The notes under the pieces were generated by a model that was not told the DNA's origin, searched no databases, and was given only the letters and a program-made list of their open reading frames with translations. From Candidatus Poribacteria bacterium (GTDB lineage Bacteria; Poribacteria; WGA-4E; PCPOR2b): a stretch of 43,794 bases of DNA. This document shows, in pieces, positions 16,340 to 24,655 of this stretch. The stretch spans positions 1 through 43,794 of the forward strand of contig JAPPKS010000019.1 in assembly GCA_028819845.1 (NCBI GenBank), in the 5' to 3' direction. The position numbers and the translations under genes were made by a program. Each line of letters begins with the position of its first letter. The stretch's first letter is position 1.

Positions 16340-17875
16340 TCAGCCTTCATAGCGAAGGTGGACAATTTTGTTGATTGCGTCAATGTAGGCTTTTGCGCTT
16401 GCTACGATGATGTCAATACTGGCGCCGTGACCAACAATCATTCGCCCGTTGTCCTGTACTTTAATCGTGACTTCACCGATGGCATCCTTGCCCTCGGTTA
16501 CGGAGCGGATGCGGTAGTCCGTGAGGGTGAGCGGCATCTTGACAATGCGGTCGATTGCTTTGTAGGCGGCGTCCACGGGGCCATTACCGGTGGAGGCTTC
16601 CTCAAAAACCCCTTCTTCCGTTCGGACGGCTACAGTGGTCGTCGGGGAAATTTTCGTGCCACTGACAATCTGAATGTGCTCAATCTGGTAGGCTTCTGGG
16701 ATGGAGCGAACCTCGTCTCTCATGATAGCCTCAAGGTCCGCATCGTGGACGGCTTTCTTCTTATCCGCAACGACGAGAAAGCGTTCGTAGATTTTGTCGA
16801 GCTGATCGGGTGTAGTCTCATAGCCGAGTTCATGGAGGCGGTGCCTGAGTGCGTTGCGTCCGGATCTCGGGCTAAGGATAATTTGGCTCTCCTGCCAGCC
16901 GACGTCTGACGGATCAATAATCTCGAAGGTATCTCGCTGCTTAATTACGCCATCCTGATGAATGCCAGAACTGTGCGCGAAGGCATTGGCGCCAACGATG
17001 GCTTTGTTCGGTTGAACAGGTATTCCCATAGTCCGGCTAACACGGCGGCTGATTGGAACGATCTCTTTCGTATTGATGTTGGTGTGGTAGGCTCCAAAAT
17101 AGTCTCTGCGTGTGCGGATAGCCATCACAATCTCCTCCAGCGATGTGTTGCCGGCGCGTTCTCCAAGTCCGTTCATTGTGCATTCCACCTGCCTTGCCCC
17201 TCTTTCAATGGCTTCTAGACTATTGGCAACGGCGAGCCCGAGGTCGTTATGGCAGTGTACGCTGATGATTGCTTCATCAATGTTCGGCACATTCGCTTTG
17301 ATGTTCGAGATTAGCTGTCCAAATTCAGCGGGGACGGTCCAACCCACCGTTTCGGGGATGTTCACGATTGTTGCGCCTGCCGCAATTGTCGCCTCGACCA
17401 CTTCATACAGATAGCTTAACTCTGTACGTCCGGCGTCCATCGGCGAAAATTCCACGACTGCATCGGCGTGTCCATCAGATAGACTCTTCGCGTAGATGAC
17501 GGCATCAACTGCCATTTTTAGCGTTTCTTCGGGTGATGTCCGCGTAATACGTTCTCTATGAATTGGCGAGGTGCCAACAAAGGTGTGAATGCGGGGTTTC
17601 GATGCGTCCTTAATTGCACCCCAGGCAGCGGTGATATCCTTTTCTATCACTCGTGAAAGCCCACAAATTTCGGGCCCTTCAACCTCGTTGGCAATTCGCT
17701 TGACCGCATCAAAATCGCCGGGTGATGAGACAGGGAAACCCGCTTCAATGATATCGACATTCAGTTTCGCTAGGTGTTTGGCAATTTCTAACTTTTCCTC
17801 AAAATTCAGTGCGGCGCCGGGGGTCTGCTCGGCATCTCGAAGGGTTGTATCAAAAATGTAAACTTTTTCAGACAC
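16340..17875 (-). CDS. leuA: 2-isopropylmalate synthase
   Basis: The first committed enzyme of leucine synthesis, joining acetyl-CoA and 2-oxoisovalerate. The TIM-barrel start VYIFDTTLRDAEQTPG (usually DGEQ, here Ala), the metal-binding HCHNDLGLAVANS and the NAFAHSSGIHQDG loop are intact, and the C-terminal LeuA regulatory domain (from about IEHIQIVSGTKISP) is present, so leucine feedback is expected. The GTG at 17875 gives 511 residues, the normal length, with GGAG nine bases upstream. A second in-frame start, GTG at 17986, has an exceptionally strong AGGAGGTGA site five bases upstream and would add 37 residues, so two isoforms are possible. It follows the DAHP synthase gene by about 200 bases and may share its transcript. 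Confidence 0.93.
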   Translation of the reverse strand: MSEKVYIFDTTLRDAEQTPGAALNFEEKLEIAKHLAKLNVDIIEAGFPVSSPGDFDAVKRIANEVEGPEICGLSRVIEKDITAAWGAIKDASKPRIHTFVGTSPIHRERITRTSPEETLKMAVDAVIYAKSLSDGHADAVVEFSPMDAGRTELSYLYEVVEATIAAGATIVNIPETVGWTVPAEFGQLISNIKANVPNIDEAIISVHCHNDLGLAVANSLEAIERGARQVECTMNGLGERAGNTSLEEIVMAIRTRRDYFGAYHTNINTKEIVPISRRVSRTMGIPVQPNKAIVGANAFAHSSGIHQDGVIKQRDTFEIIDPSDVGWQESQIILSPRSGRNALRHRLHELGYETTPDQLDKIYERFLVVADKKKAVHDADLEAIMRDEVRSIPEAYQIEHIQIVSGTKISPTTTVAVRTEEGVFEEASTGNGPVDAAYKAIDRIVKMPLTLTDYRIRSVTEGKDAIGEVTIKVQDNGRMIVGHGASIDIIVASAKAYIDAINKIVHLRYEG

Positions 17876-17983
17876 TGTGTGACTCTCCTGTTTTGTGATT
17901 GTTCTATGTTCAGTACGATGTTCTAACGATATGAGATTGTCTTCAGCGTTACGTAAATCCGGTTCTTCGGAAGTTTTCAACCC

Positions 17984-18000
17984 CACCTTCTTCACCTCCT
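17984..18000 (-). promoter_or_regulatory. Strong ribosome-binding site and alternative leuA start
   Basis: AGGAGGTGA (complement of 17992-18000) is a nine-base match to the anti-Shine-Dalgarno sequence, followed after AGAAG by GTG (17984-17986). This GTG is in frame with leuA. The 37 codons between it and the conserved start show no known domain (MGLKTSEEPDLRNAEDNLIS onward). Confidence 0.6.
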
Positions 18001-18082
18001 CCCGTGATGCGTGATAGGCAGTGCCGGTGGCTCGTGTCCAGTTGCGAGTAGAAGCGTTTTTGCTGACCAACGGTCACTGATT

Positions 18083-19156
18083 TTAAACTCTAGCCAAGTT
18101 TTTATGTGCTTCCTTAAGCAAAGATGCGGTTGTTTGGAAATCGATGCAACTGTCAGTGACAGAAACGCCGTACTCAAGCTCGGATGGATCAAAACCAGTT
18201 AAGTCCGAAGGTATTTTCTGACTTCCGGCATTGATGTTTGATTCTAGCATGAATCCCACAATCCCATCATTGCCGTCGCGAACCTGCCTCAACACTTCCT
18301 GAAAAACAATTGGCTGATTTCTGTAGTCTTTCTCTGAATTTCCGTGGCTGCAATCAATAACGACGTTTGGCGGTAGATTTGCCTGTGTCAGCATCTGTTG
18401 AACATGCTCAATGCTTTCCGCATCATAATTTGAGTTGTTACTGCCGCCTCTCATCACGATATGTGTATATCGATTACCCTTTGTCCGTACAATAGATGCA
18501 TCGCCGATTTCATCGATTCCCAAGAAAGTGTGTTCATGTTTCGTGGATAGAATCGCATTAACAGCAACAGCGATGTCGCCGTGAGTGCTATTTTTGAAAC
18601 CAACCGGCATTGAAAGGCCAGAAGCAAGTTGCCTATGTTGCGGCGACTCGGTTGTTCGCGCACCAATCGCCGCCCACGAAATTAAATCCGAGTTGTATTG
18701 AGGTGTGAACGCCTCCAAATATTCAGTGGCACATGGCAAACCAATTTCAAGAACATCCATTAGAATCCTTCTTGAGAGATGCAACCCGTCTTTTATATGT
18801 CCGCCTTCGTTTAGATAAGGGTCGTAGATTAAGCCTTTCCAGCCTAAACTCGTACGAGGTTTTTCAAAATAGCATCTCATGGTAATCACTAAATGGTCTG
18901 AAACAGCATCGGCAATTTCTTTTAAGCCTGCGGCATAGTCACGTGCAGCCTTAGGGTCATGGATCGAACACGGCCCCACAATGACGACCTTTCTAGGGTC
19001 AGCCCTGTCCAAGATATTTTTTATGCTTTTTCTTCCATATTCCATTGCCGAGGTCATTGTGTCTGTTCTTGGAAGATCAGTTAGCAATTGCTTCGGACTC
19101 ATTAATGCATCATAGCTCTTGATGTTTTGGTCAATAGCACCATTCTTTTCTACCAC
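18083..19156 (-). CDS. aroG: 3-deoxy-7-phosphoheptulonate (DAHP) synthase, class I AroFGH type
   Basis: The entry enzyme of the shikimate pathway, condensing phosphoenolpyruvate with erythrose-4-phosphate. Family motifs are intact: VVIVGPCSIHDP, MRCYFEKPRTSLGWKGLIYD, GARTTESPQHRQ, GIDEIGDASIVRTKGN and DCSHGNSEKD. The GTG at 19156 is chosen because CGGAGGAAG lies directly upstream and it gives 357 residues, matching the roughly 350 of E. coli AroF/G/H. The longer open frame would run through the terminator hairpin at 19219-19253. The symbol is a class label; which amino acid inhibits it (Phe, Tyr or Trp) cannot be read. Expression is probably controlled by the attenuator immediately upstream. 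Confidence 0.93.
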   Translation of the reverse strand: MVEKNGAIDQNIKSYDALMSPKQLLTDLPRTDTMTSAMEYGRKSIKNILDRADPRKVVIVGPCSIHDPKAARDYAAGLKEIADAVSDHLVITMRCYFEKPRTSLGWKGLIYDPYLNEGGHIKDGLHLSRRILMDVLEIGLPCATEYLEAFTPQYNSDLISWAAIGARTTESPQHRQLASGLSMPVGFKNSTHGDIAVAVNAILSTKHEHTFLGIDEIGDASIVRTKGNRYTHIVMRGGSNNSNYDAESIEHVQQMLTQANLPPNVVIDCSHGNSEKDYRNQPIVFQEVLRQVRDGNDGIVGFMLESNINAGSQKIPSDLTGFDPSELEYGVSVTDSCIDFQTTASLLKEAHKNLARV

Positions 19157-19210
19157 CGCTGCTTCCTCCGAGTTTCCATGTAGTAGTCTTCGATACCGAT
19201 ATGTCTTGAA

Positions 19211-19253
19211 AATAAAAACGCCCACCACCGAGTTTTTGTTTCGATGATGGGCG
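19211..19253 (-). terminator. Intrinsic terminator/attenuator in the DAHP synthase leader
   Basis: On the minus strand CGCCCAUCAUCGA and UCGGUGGUGGGCG pair over 13 bp (two G-U) around a nine- to ten-base loop, followed at once by UUUUUAUUUU. It lies about 60 bases before the DAHP synthase start, so read-through is required to express the gene. The 5' arm can pair equally well with CGGUGGUGGGC inside the upstream leader ORF (19307-19317), the hallmark of an attenuator. Confidence 0.85.
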
Positions 19254-19280
19254 ATTATCATTCATTGAATGCCGGATTTT

Positions 19281-19433
19281 CTATGGCTCCTCCATTATCT
19301 CAGCCAGCCCACCACCGCAGCGTAAGTACAACAAAAACGTGAAAAGAACGAAGGAATAAAGATAAACCGTGTACGAGGCACCACTACTGTTGATTTGGTT
19401 TTCCAGGGCGGTAAGCGGTTGCATATTGAGCAT
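19281..19433 (-). CDS. Tyr/Phe-rich 50-codon leader peptide or small membrane protein
   Basis: This ORF is short but has a good ribosome site (AGGAAGACAAGAAC before ATG). The product begins MLNMQPLTALENQINSSGAS and then has a hydrophobic run YTVYLYSFVLFTFLLYL with four Tyr and three Phe in 16 residues, then RCGGGLAEIMEEP and a stop. The RCGGG codons contain the RNA arm that competes with the downstream terminator. Placed between a promoter and the DAHP synthase gene, it fits a leader peptide whose translation senses charged tRNA-Tyr or tRNA-Phe. Eight Leu codons make leucine a second possibility, given leuA downstream. Alternatively it is a true single-span membrane protein. The function is inferred, not shown. 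Confidence 0.55.
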   Translation of the reverse strand: MLNMQPLTALENQINSSGASYTVYLYSFVLFTFLLYLRCGGGLAEIMEEP

Positions 19434-19576
19434 GTTCTTGTCTTCCTATGTTCACGCCGGGTTAGTCTTCAGACCGTGCTACCCCAACATTTTGCGCTAT
19501 CAATTGGTTCAATAAAATTGTAAACGCCGCAATGGGCGAACTCTTTCCACGAACCTAATACTCTTGAGTAAACCAT

Positions 19577-19606
19577 ATCTTAACAAACGTATTCGCAAGA
19601 TGTCAA
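19577..19606 (-). promoter_or_regulatory. Sigma-70-type promoter for the leader and DAHP synthase
   Basis: On the minus strand TTGACA (19601-19606), an 18-base spacer, then TAAGAT (19577-19582). The -35 is perfect and the -10 matches at four of six bases. Transcription would start near 19570, giving a leader of about 415 bases before the DAHP synthase start. It is back-to-back with the serA promoter; the two -35 boxes are 12 bases apart. Confidence 0.65.
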
Positions 19607-19618
19607 GGGAATTTTCGG

Positions 19619-19648
19619 TTGACAACCTTTTTTTCTAGGTGTTATAGT
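19619..19648 (+). promoter_or_regulatory. Sigma-70-type promoter for serA
   Basis: TTGACA (19619-19624), an 18-base spacer, and TATAGT (19643-19648), about 38 bases before the serA start codon. GGAGG at 19673-19677 is the ribosome site. Confidence 0.75.
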
Positions 19649-19686
19649 TACTTCACACCATCTATCTGATTTGGAGGCACTGTAAT

Positions 19687-21270
19687 TTGAGAATTCTAGT
19701 CAGCGATTCGCTGTCGCAGCAGGGTTTGGACCTGCTATCAAAAGAAGAGGATTTTGAAGTAGATTTCAAAACGAACCTTATTCCGGACGAATTGGTCGAA
19801 CGCATCGGAGATTATGATGCACTGATTATTCGAAGCGCTACTAGGGTGACGGATAAGGTTATCGAAGCAGCGAATCGTTTAAAAGTTATCGGGCGCGCTG
19901 GCGTCGGTGTAGACAATATCGAGTTGGACGCGGCAACACGGCGCGGCGTCCTCGTCGTCAATACGCCCGCAGGAAATACGATTTCCGCAGCGGAGCACAC
20001 GCTTACGCTAATGCTTGCCCTTTCGCGTAGGATTCTTTCCGCAGGTATTTCCCTCAGAAACGGCGAATGGATGCGCAGCAGATTTACCGGTGTTGAACTG
20101 TATGGTAAAGTTCTTGGCGTGATGGGATTAGGCCGAATCGGTTCAGAAGTAATTCGCCGCGCTCAGGCATTCGGCATGGAAACTATAGCATTTGACCCGT
20201 ATATAACGTCTGCAGCCGCGGAGAAACAAGGTGTACGCTTGGTGAAACGTGATAATCTGTTCAAGGAGGCGGATTATATCTCAGTCCATATCCCGCTTAC
20301 CCCGGAGACATACCATAGTATTGGCGAACGCGAATTGTCGTTGATGAAGTCGGAATGCAGTCTAATTAACACAGCACGCGGCGGTATTATTGACGAAGAT
20401 GAACTTTATAAGGCATTAAAGGCCGGACTCATTGCGGGTGCCGCACTTGATGTGTTTGAGGAAGAACCGCCTACTCGCAATCCGTTGCTAGCGTTAGACA
20501 ATGTGTTAATGACGCCCCATCTCGGCGCATCAACTGCCGAAGCACAGGTTCATGTTTCCGTTGAGGTTGCTCAGCAGGTGATTAATGCTTTGCGCGGGCT
20601 CCCTGTGGCAGGGGCAGTTAATCTCCCGAAAATGGATTGGCAGACAATAGAAGTTTTTGACCCTTATCTAACACTTGTGGAGAAGATTGGCAGCTTCCAC
20701 GCGCAAATTGTCGACGGCCAAATTTCCGAAATAAATATTCATTACACCGGTAGTCTCTTTGATGAAACGGACGTTTCACTCATCACCGTGTCCCTTCAAA
20801 AGGGATTGCTAACACCTGTACTACAAACGAACGTTAACTATGTGAACGCGCCATTCTTCATCAAACAACGCGGCATTCGGATTATCGAAACGAAAAGCAG
20901 AACGGATGGGAGTTTTGCAAACGCGATTTCGGTCACTGTCGTGACTGACCAGGGCGAGCGCGTTATCGAAGGTACTTCATTCGGACATCAGGAGGCGCGA
21001 ATTGTACGTATAGATCAACATCATGTAAATGTAAAGCCCGGCGGTTACATGGTTTTGCTCTACAATCAAGACCAACCGGGGATGATTGGATTAGTGGGCA
21101 CAATTTTGGGTGAAAATAACATCAATATTGCAGATATGACCGTTGGACGTTCAGAGGTTGGAGAACTTGCAGTTACAATTATAAACGTAGATAGCCCGGT
21201 TCCTCGTGATGTGCTTCAACACATTGAAAACCGTGATGAAATCTCATTCGTCAAACAGGTAAAGCTTTAA
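19687..21270 (+). CDS. serA: D-3-phosphoglycerate dehydrogenase
   Basis: The first step of serine synthesis, oxidising 3-phosphoglycerate with NAD+. It has 527 residues, the long form with an extra ASB domain and C-terminal ACT domain as in Bacillus and Mycobacterium. Visible motifs are GRAGVGVDNIELDAATRRGV, the NAD-binding GVMGLGRIGSEVIRRAQAFG, the catalytic Arg in NTARGGIIDED, Glu in DVFEEEPP and His in TPHLGAS. The ACT domain (MVLLYNQDQPGMIGLVGTIL) usually binds serine for feedback. The start is TTG, supported by GGAGG nine bases upstream and the promoter at 19619. It is divergent from the DAHP synthase/leuA operon. Confidence 0.96.
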   Translation: MRILVSDSLSQQGLDLLSKEEDFEVDFKTNLIPDELVERIGDYDALIIRSATRVTDKVIEAANRLKVIGRAGVGVDNIELDAATRRGVLVVNTPAGNTISAAEHTLTLMLALSRRILSAGISLRNGEWMRSRFTGVELYGKVLGVMGLGRIGSEVIRRAQAFGMETIAFDPYITSAAAEKQGVRLVKRDNLFKEADYISVHIPLTPETYHSIGERELSLMKSECSLINTARGGIIDEDELYKALKAGLIAGAALDVFEEEPPTRNPLLALDNVLMTPHLGASTAEAQVHVSVEVAQQVINALRGLPVAGAVNLPKMDWQTIEVFDPYLTLVEKIGSFHAQIVDGQISEINIHYTGSLFDETDVSLITVSLQKGLLTPVLQTNVNYVNAPFFIKQRGIRIIETKSRTDGSFANAISVTVVTDQGERVIEGTSFGHQEARIVRIDQHHVNVKPGGYMVLLYNQDQPGMIGLVGTILGENNINIADMTVGRSEVGELAVTIINVDSPVPRDVLQHIENRDEISFVKQVKL

Positions 21271-21350
21271 ATTAAACCGTGGGACAATTCATGACTTTGG
21301 GAGAGATTTGCCGACAGCCAAAACTTTGTCAAATAGACTCAGAATAGGAA

Positions 21351-22817
21351 ATGAACCGTTGGGGCGCGTACTGCGGTGAAGGGCGCAAAGCAAGGAGTGT
21401 GAGTTTGGATTCCGACGAAAAGTGTTTATTTATCAATAGTCAGATACCAAAGGGGGGTTTATTTACTGGCGAAAAAAACGTAATTCATACGGATAGTAAC
21501 ATTCCATGGCGGCTGTCGCCGGAACCTTTCTGGCTTTCATCGGTGGAATTGGAGTGGTTCGAGAAGCTGGGCGATCATTTGTTGGAATTCTATCGAGTTT
21601 GTAATTTGCTATACTCGCAAAGTGTGCGGGGTATTCAGCCAGAATGGGTTGCGGCGTACCTCGATCAAGGGAAACCGGAACCGGTAGTCAATTATGGCAA
21701 AATGAACCGCATTAAGAGCCAAATCCCACAAGTCATCCGACCTGATGTGTTATCCACGGAAAATGGCATGATTATCGCTGAACTCGATTCCGTACCCGGC
21801 GGCATGGGATTCACAGGTAACTTGGCAATGCAGTACGCCAAACTCGACTACGAAATTGTCGGCGGAAGCAATGGGATGGTTCTCGGTTTTGCGGAAATGA
21901 TTAAATCTCTTACGAAGCACGAACGTCCAACGCTGGCAATCGTCGTCTCAGAAGAGTCCAAAGATTATTGGGACGAAATGAAGTGGTTTGAGTCGGCACT
22001 TCGCAAAATTCCATTGGACGTTTACACGGTCAAACCTAACGATGTCCTCTTCACGGAACATGGACTGTTTCTGGAATCCTGTAATAGCAAGGTACAGATT
22101 GATGTGCTCTACCGCTTCTTTGAACTATTCGACCTGAGGAACATCCCGAAAGCCGAGTTGATGCTCTACGGGGCAAAGAAAAGAACGGTTGTCATGACGC
22201 CCCCGCCGAAAGCGTACCTTGAAGAAAAGTTACTTTTTGCTCTGTTCCACCATCCTACATTGCAGCCGTTCTGGTGTCGAGAACTTGGTAAAGAATCTTA
22301 CGAATTGCTAACGAACCTCATTCCACAAACATGGGTGCTTGATCCCCGCGAATTGCCGCCCCATGCGATTATTCCGAATCTGGAAATTGATGGGATGCCC
22401 GTTACGAATTGGCGGCAGATTACCCCCGTGACACAGCGTCAACGCCGGCTTGTGATTAAACCGTCAGGATTCTCGGAGTTGGCGTGGGGCAGCCGCGGCG
22501 TTGTCATTGGACACGATCTGTCGACCGAAGATTGGGAGAAAGCTGTGGAGAACAGCTTAGCGAGTTTCCATCGAACGCCCTACATACTTCAACAGTTCCA
22601 TAAAGCTAAACGTGTTCGTATGGAATACTACGATTTTAATACGGGTGAAGTGCGTTCTATGGCAGGCAGAGCATTGCTTCGGCCCTACTATTTCATAACA
22701 GGGGAAAAGGTCCGCCTTGGTGGGATCCAGGCGAACATTTGCCCCGCGGACAAAAAGTTGCTGCACGGCATGGTCGATTCAATCATTGTGCCTTGTGCGC
22801 TAAAGCCTGCCGCGTAG
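21351..22817 (+). CDS. Conserved protein with ATP-grasp-like C-terminal half
   Basis: A 488-residue soluble protein that I do not recognise with certainty. The C-terminal half resembles ATP-grasp enzymes: a Lys-bearing strand RLVIKPSGFSELAWGSRGVV with a glycine-rich turn, then PYILQQFHKAKRVRMEYYD as the hinge strand. The N-terminal half (IRPDVLSTENGMIIAELDSV, GGMGFTGNLAM) is reminiscent of circularly permuted ATP-grasp or glutathionylspermidine-synthase-like folds. These enzymes make amide or peptide bonds on small molecules. It follows serA by 80 bases on the same strand without a terminator, so co-transcription is possible. The start is unsure: the first ATG has only a close GGAA, and a TTG about 18 codons later has AAGGAG upstream. 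Confidence 0.5.
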   Translation: MNRWGAYCGEGRKARSVSLDSDEKCLFINSQIPKGGLFTGEKNVIHTDSNIPWRLSPEPFWLSSVELEWFEKLGDHLLEFYRVCNLLYSQSVRGIQPEWVAAYLDQGKPEPVVNYGKMNRIKSQIPQVIRPDVLSTENGMIIAELDSVPGGMGFTGNLAMQYAKLDYEIVGGSNGMVLGFAEMIKSLTKHERPTLAIVVSEESKDYWDEMKWFESALRKIPLDVYTVKPNDVLFTEHGLFLESCNSKVQIDVLYRFFELFDLRNIPKAELMLYGAKKRTVVMTPPPKAYLEEKLLFALFHHPTLQPFWCRELGKESYELLTNLIPQTWVLDPRELPPHAIIPNLEIDGMPVTNWRQITPVTQRQRRLVIKPSGFSELAWGSRGVVIGHDLSTEDWEKAVENSLASFHRTPYILQQFHKAKRVRMEYYDFNTGEVRSMAGRALLRPYYFITGEKVRLGGIQANICPADKKLLHGMVDSIIVPCALKPAA

Positions 22818-22984
22818 CTCGTTAGGACTAATGCCGCCCACCGTGAATCCCAATTGGAAAAACCATGTAATGAGTTTACAAGTGTAGATGTGGTCGCGTA
22901 TTATGCGAAGGGTGCGGGTGTCAGACGTTAATTCCTGCATCCGTCAATTATTCCACTGTTTCACTTTACCTCTAAAACATGAGG

Positions 22985-24655
22985 TTATTTGAAAAACAAA
23001 TCGAAATGCGCAAAGCATGCCGTATCCGGGCGCTCTACGCCATATGCCGCCGCTGTGATTCCGAGTTCTAGATTCGGGTGCTCCTTATGCAAATAATCAG
23101 CGAGCGCAAAAATCCAGTGATACATTCCGCCGATGGATTCCTTGCGGCTGTAATGCGCATGGTGGAATGCGCCACAGCCTTTTAAAGTACTGTCTTCGGT
23201 GCCAATAATCGGCCGATCGAAAATGAGGACATCCGCCCGGGATTCTTTGAGCAGCGCCTTAACAGCCTGCATCAGGTAGTTGCCGTACTCGCTTAAAACA
23301 CAATAAGTAGCGGTATGGTTTTCGGGAATTGCCGATGTTGTTGCTTGCATCCTTTCATTCAGATGTCCCACTTCCGCTGGGCGTCGACTTGCCTTAATCT
23401 GTCCTTCGTTACTTCTTCCTATTTTCTCCTGCCAATCTAATGACGACAGATTTATTTCTGGCGTTGGCTTAAGTTGCCACGCGGGTTCATTTAGAAACGC
23501 TTTGTTAATTTCAGCAAGCGGGATCCGAATCCCAAACTTTCCGCCATGGTCATGCACATGTTTTCCCATCTGCTTCAATCTGGGTAGACTATTGATGTTC
23601 CAGTCATAATCGACCATGATCAGATTTCCGTTAGATTTCTGTGTTGGCACGCGATAGTGAGGACTGATTTGCGCCCATGTGATTTGGGCGGGTTGGGCAG
23701 GCATTTCTTTTGCCGGGAGGAGAGGCGCCGCTATAAAACCGTTAAGTTTTTCACTCACGGCGGTATGTGCATTGTCCTGAAAGAGCATCGTCCAAACCTT
23801 GGGTGTATTGAGCGTCTCTTTAGGGCGCACACGTATTTCGGCACCGTTCGCATGCGATGTTGGCTTTAGTGCGATTGATATCGTATTCGTTTCTGAGTAG
23901 ACATAATAATGTTTGAGGAGGCCTGGACTTTCATTTGCCAGCACGATACCGCCATTGAAGTTACTATTTTGGACAATTGCAAACGGCTCCGTTGAACCGC
24001 CTGCCCAAGATTCCGGATGTGCTTGTGTTAAACCGTTCCTCCAGATTTGGGGATTATCCACTCTCCCCCCGGCGAATGAAAGGGATTCAATTTCTATGTC
24101 CTCAACAAAAAACGCCGAATCCGTAAGATTCTGGATCGACAACCACTTACGAATAACCGGTGAGTTTGGTGAAATTTCATAGTGGATTTTCAGGTGTAAA
24201 TCCGGAGATTCTGAAATGTGAGCGAGTTGAATTGTGATCCGTCTCACTCCAAATCGTTGCTCAATCCGATGTGAATTATAGGTAAGTTCCTTATTATTTC
24301 CGGAAAAGACCGTCTCTCCAACCCGAAAGCGAAATTCCTCGTTCGGCAATTCGACGTAATTTTTACCCGACGGTTTGTAAATGTAGCGGACGGTCTGACA
24401 TGAGTTCAAGCCAATCCATCGCTCCATCCAGCGGTTCCCCATGTACAGCACGTTGTTTTTGGCGTCGAAACCGGCATAATGTCCAACTGTCGTCAGAGGC
24501 TGGAGGTAGCTTCTCAGTTCAGCAGTCGAGATTGAAGTCTGTTGTGTGCTGCACGCCGGCAATCCGATAACACTTAAGATTAGCAGAACATTGGTTAGCC
24601 GGGATTGAAGTTCTTGATTCAACTGGATATGCCTGATAAATTGTGCGGCAATCAT
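22985..24655 (-). CDS. Alpha-galactosidase-like (GH36/clan GH-D) lipoprotein
   Basis: A 556-residue exported protein with signal and lipobox LPA-C near residue 35. The N-terminal part is beta-rich (HYEISPNSPVIRKWLSIQNL), as in the supersandwich domain of GH36. From about residue 340 a TIM-barrel-like section appears: MVDYDWNINSLPRLKQMGKH, VHDHGGKFGIRIPLAEI, and ADVLIFDRPII at the place of the nucleophile strand. The chain ends at LGITAAAYGVERPDTACFAH, near where the acid/base strand should be, with no trailing C-terminal domain. Activity is therefore doubtful and the assignment is moderate. The neighbours on the other strand are also sugar-related secreted proteins. Confidence 0.55.
   Translation of the reverse strand: MIAAQFIRHIQLNQELQSRLTNVLLILSVIGLPACSTQQTSISTAELRSYLQPLTTVGHYAGFDAKNNVLYMGNRWMERWIGLNSCQTVRYIYKPSGKNYVELPNEEFRFRVGETVFSGNNKELTYNSHRIEQRFGVRRITIQLAHISESPDLHLKIHYEISPNSPVIRKWLSIQNLTDSAFFVEDIEIESLSFAGGRVDNPQIWRNGLTQAHPESWAGGSTEPFAIVQNSNFNGGIVLANESPGLLKHYYVYSETNTISIALKPTSHANGAEIRVRPKETLNTPKVWTMLFQDNAHTAVSEKLNGFIAAPLLPAKEMPAQPAQITWAQISPHYRVPTQKSNGNLIMVDYDWNINSLPRLKQMGKHVHDHGGKFGIRIPLAEINKAFLNEPAWQLKPTPEINLSSLDWQEKIGRSNEGQIKASRRPAEVGHLNERMQATTSAIPENHTATYCVLSEYGNYLMQAVKALLKESRADVLIFDRPIIGTEDSTLKGCGAFHHAHYSRKESIGGMYHWIFALADYLHKEHPNLELGITAAAYGVERPDTACFAHFDLFFK

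Noticed and set aside
16244-16909. A 221-codon plus-strand frame opposite leuA
   Set aside because: It is a shadow of the leuA regulatory domain, which has clear family motifs on the minus strand.
17876-18082. A T-box or other riboswitch ahead of leuA
   Set aside because: No T-box consensus (AGGGTGGNACCGCG) or terminator is visible; only the strong ribosome site stands out.
19157-19261. Extending the DAHP synthase start to 19261
   Set aside because: The added 35 residues would be translated from the terminator hairpin, while the GTG at 19156 has a strong ribosome site and gives the family length.
19281-19373. A trp-type leader in another frame with tandem Trp codons before a stop (LRWWAG)
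   Set aside because: That frame has no start codon after its upstream TAG; the frame with the good ribosome site is the Tyr/Phe-rich one.
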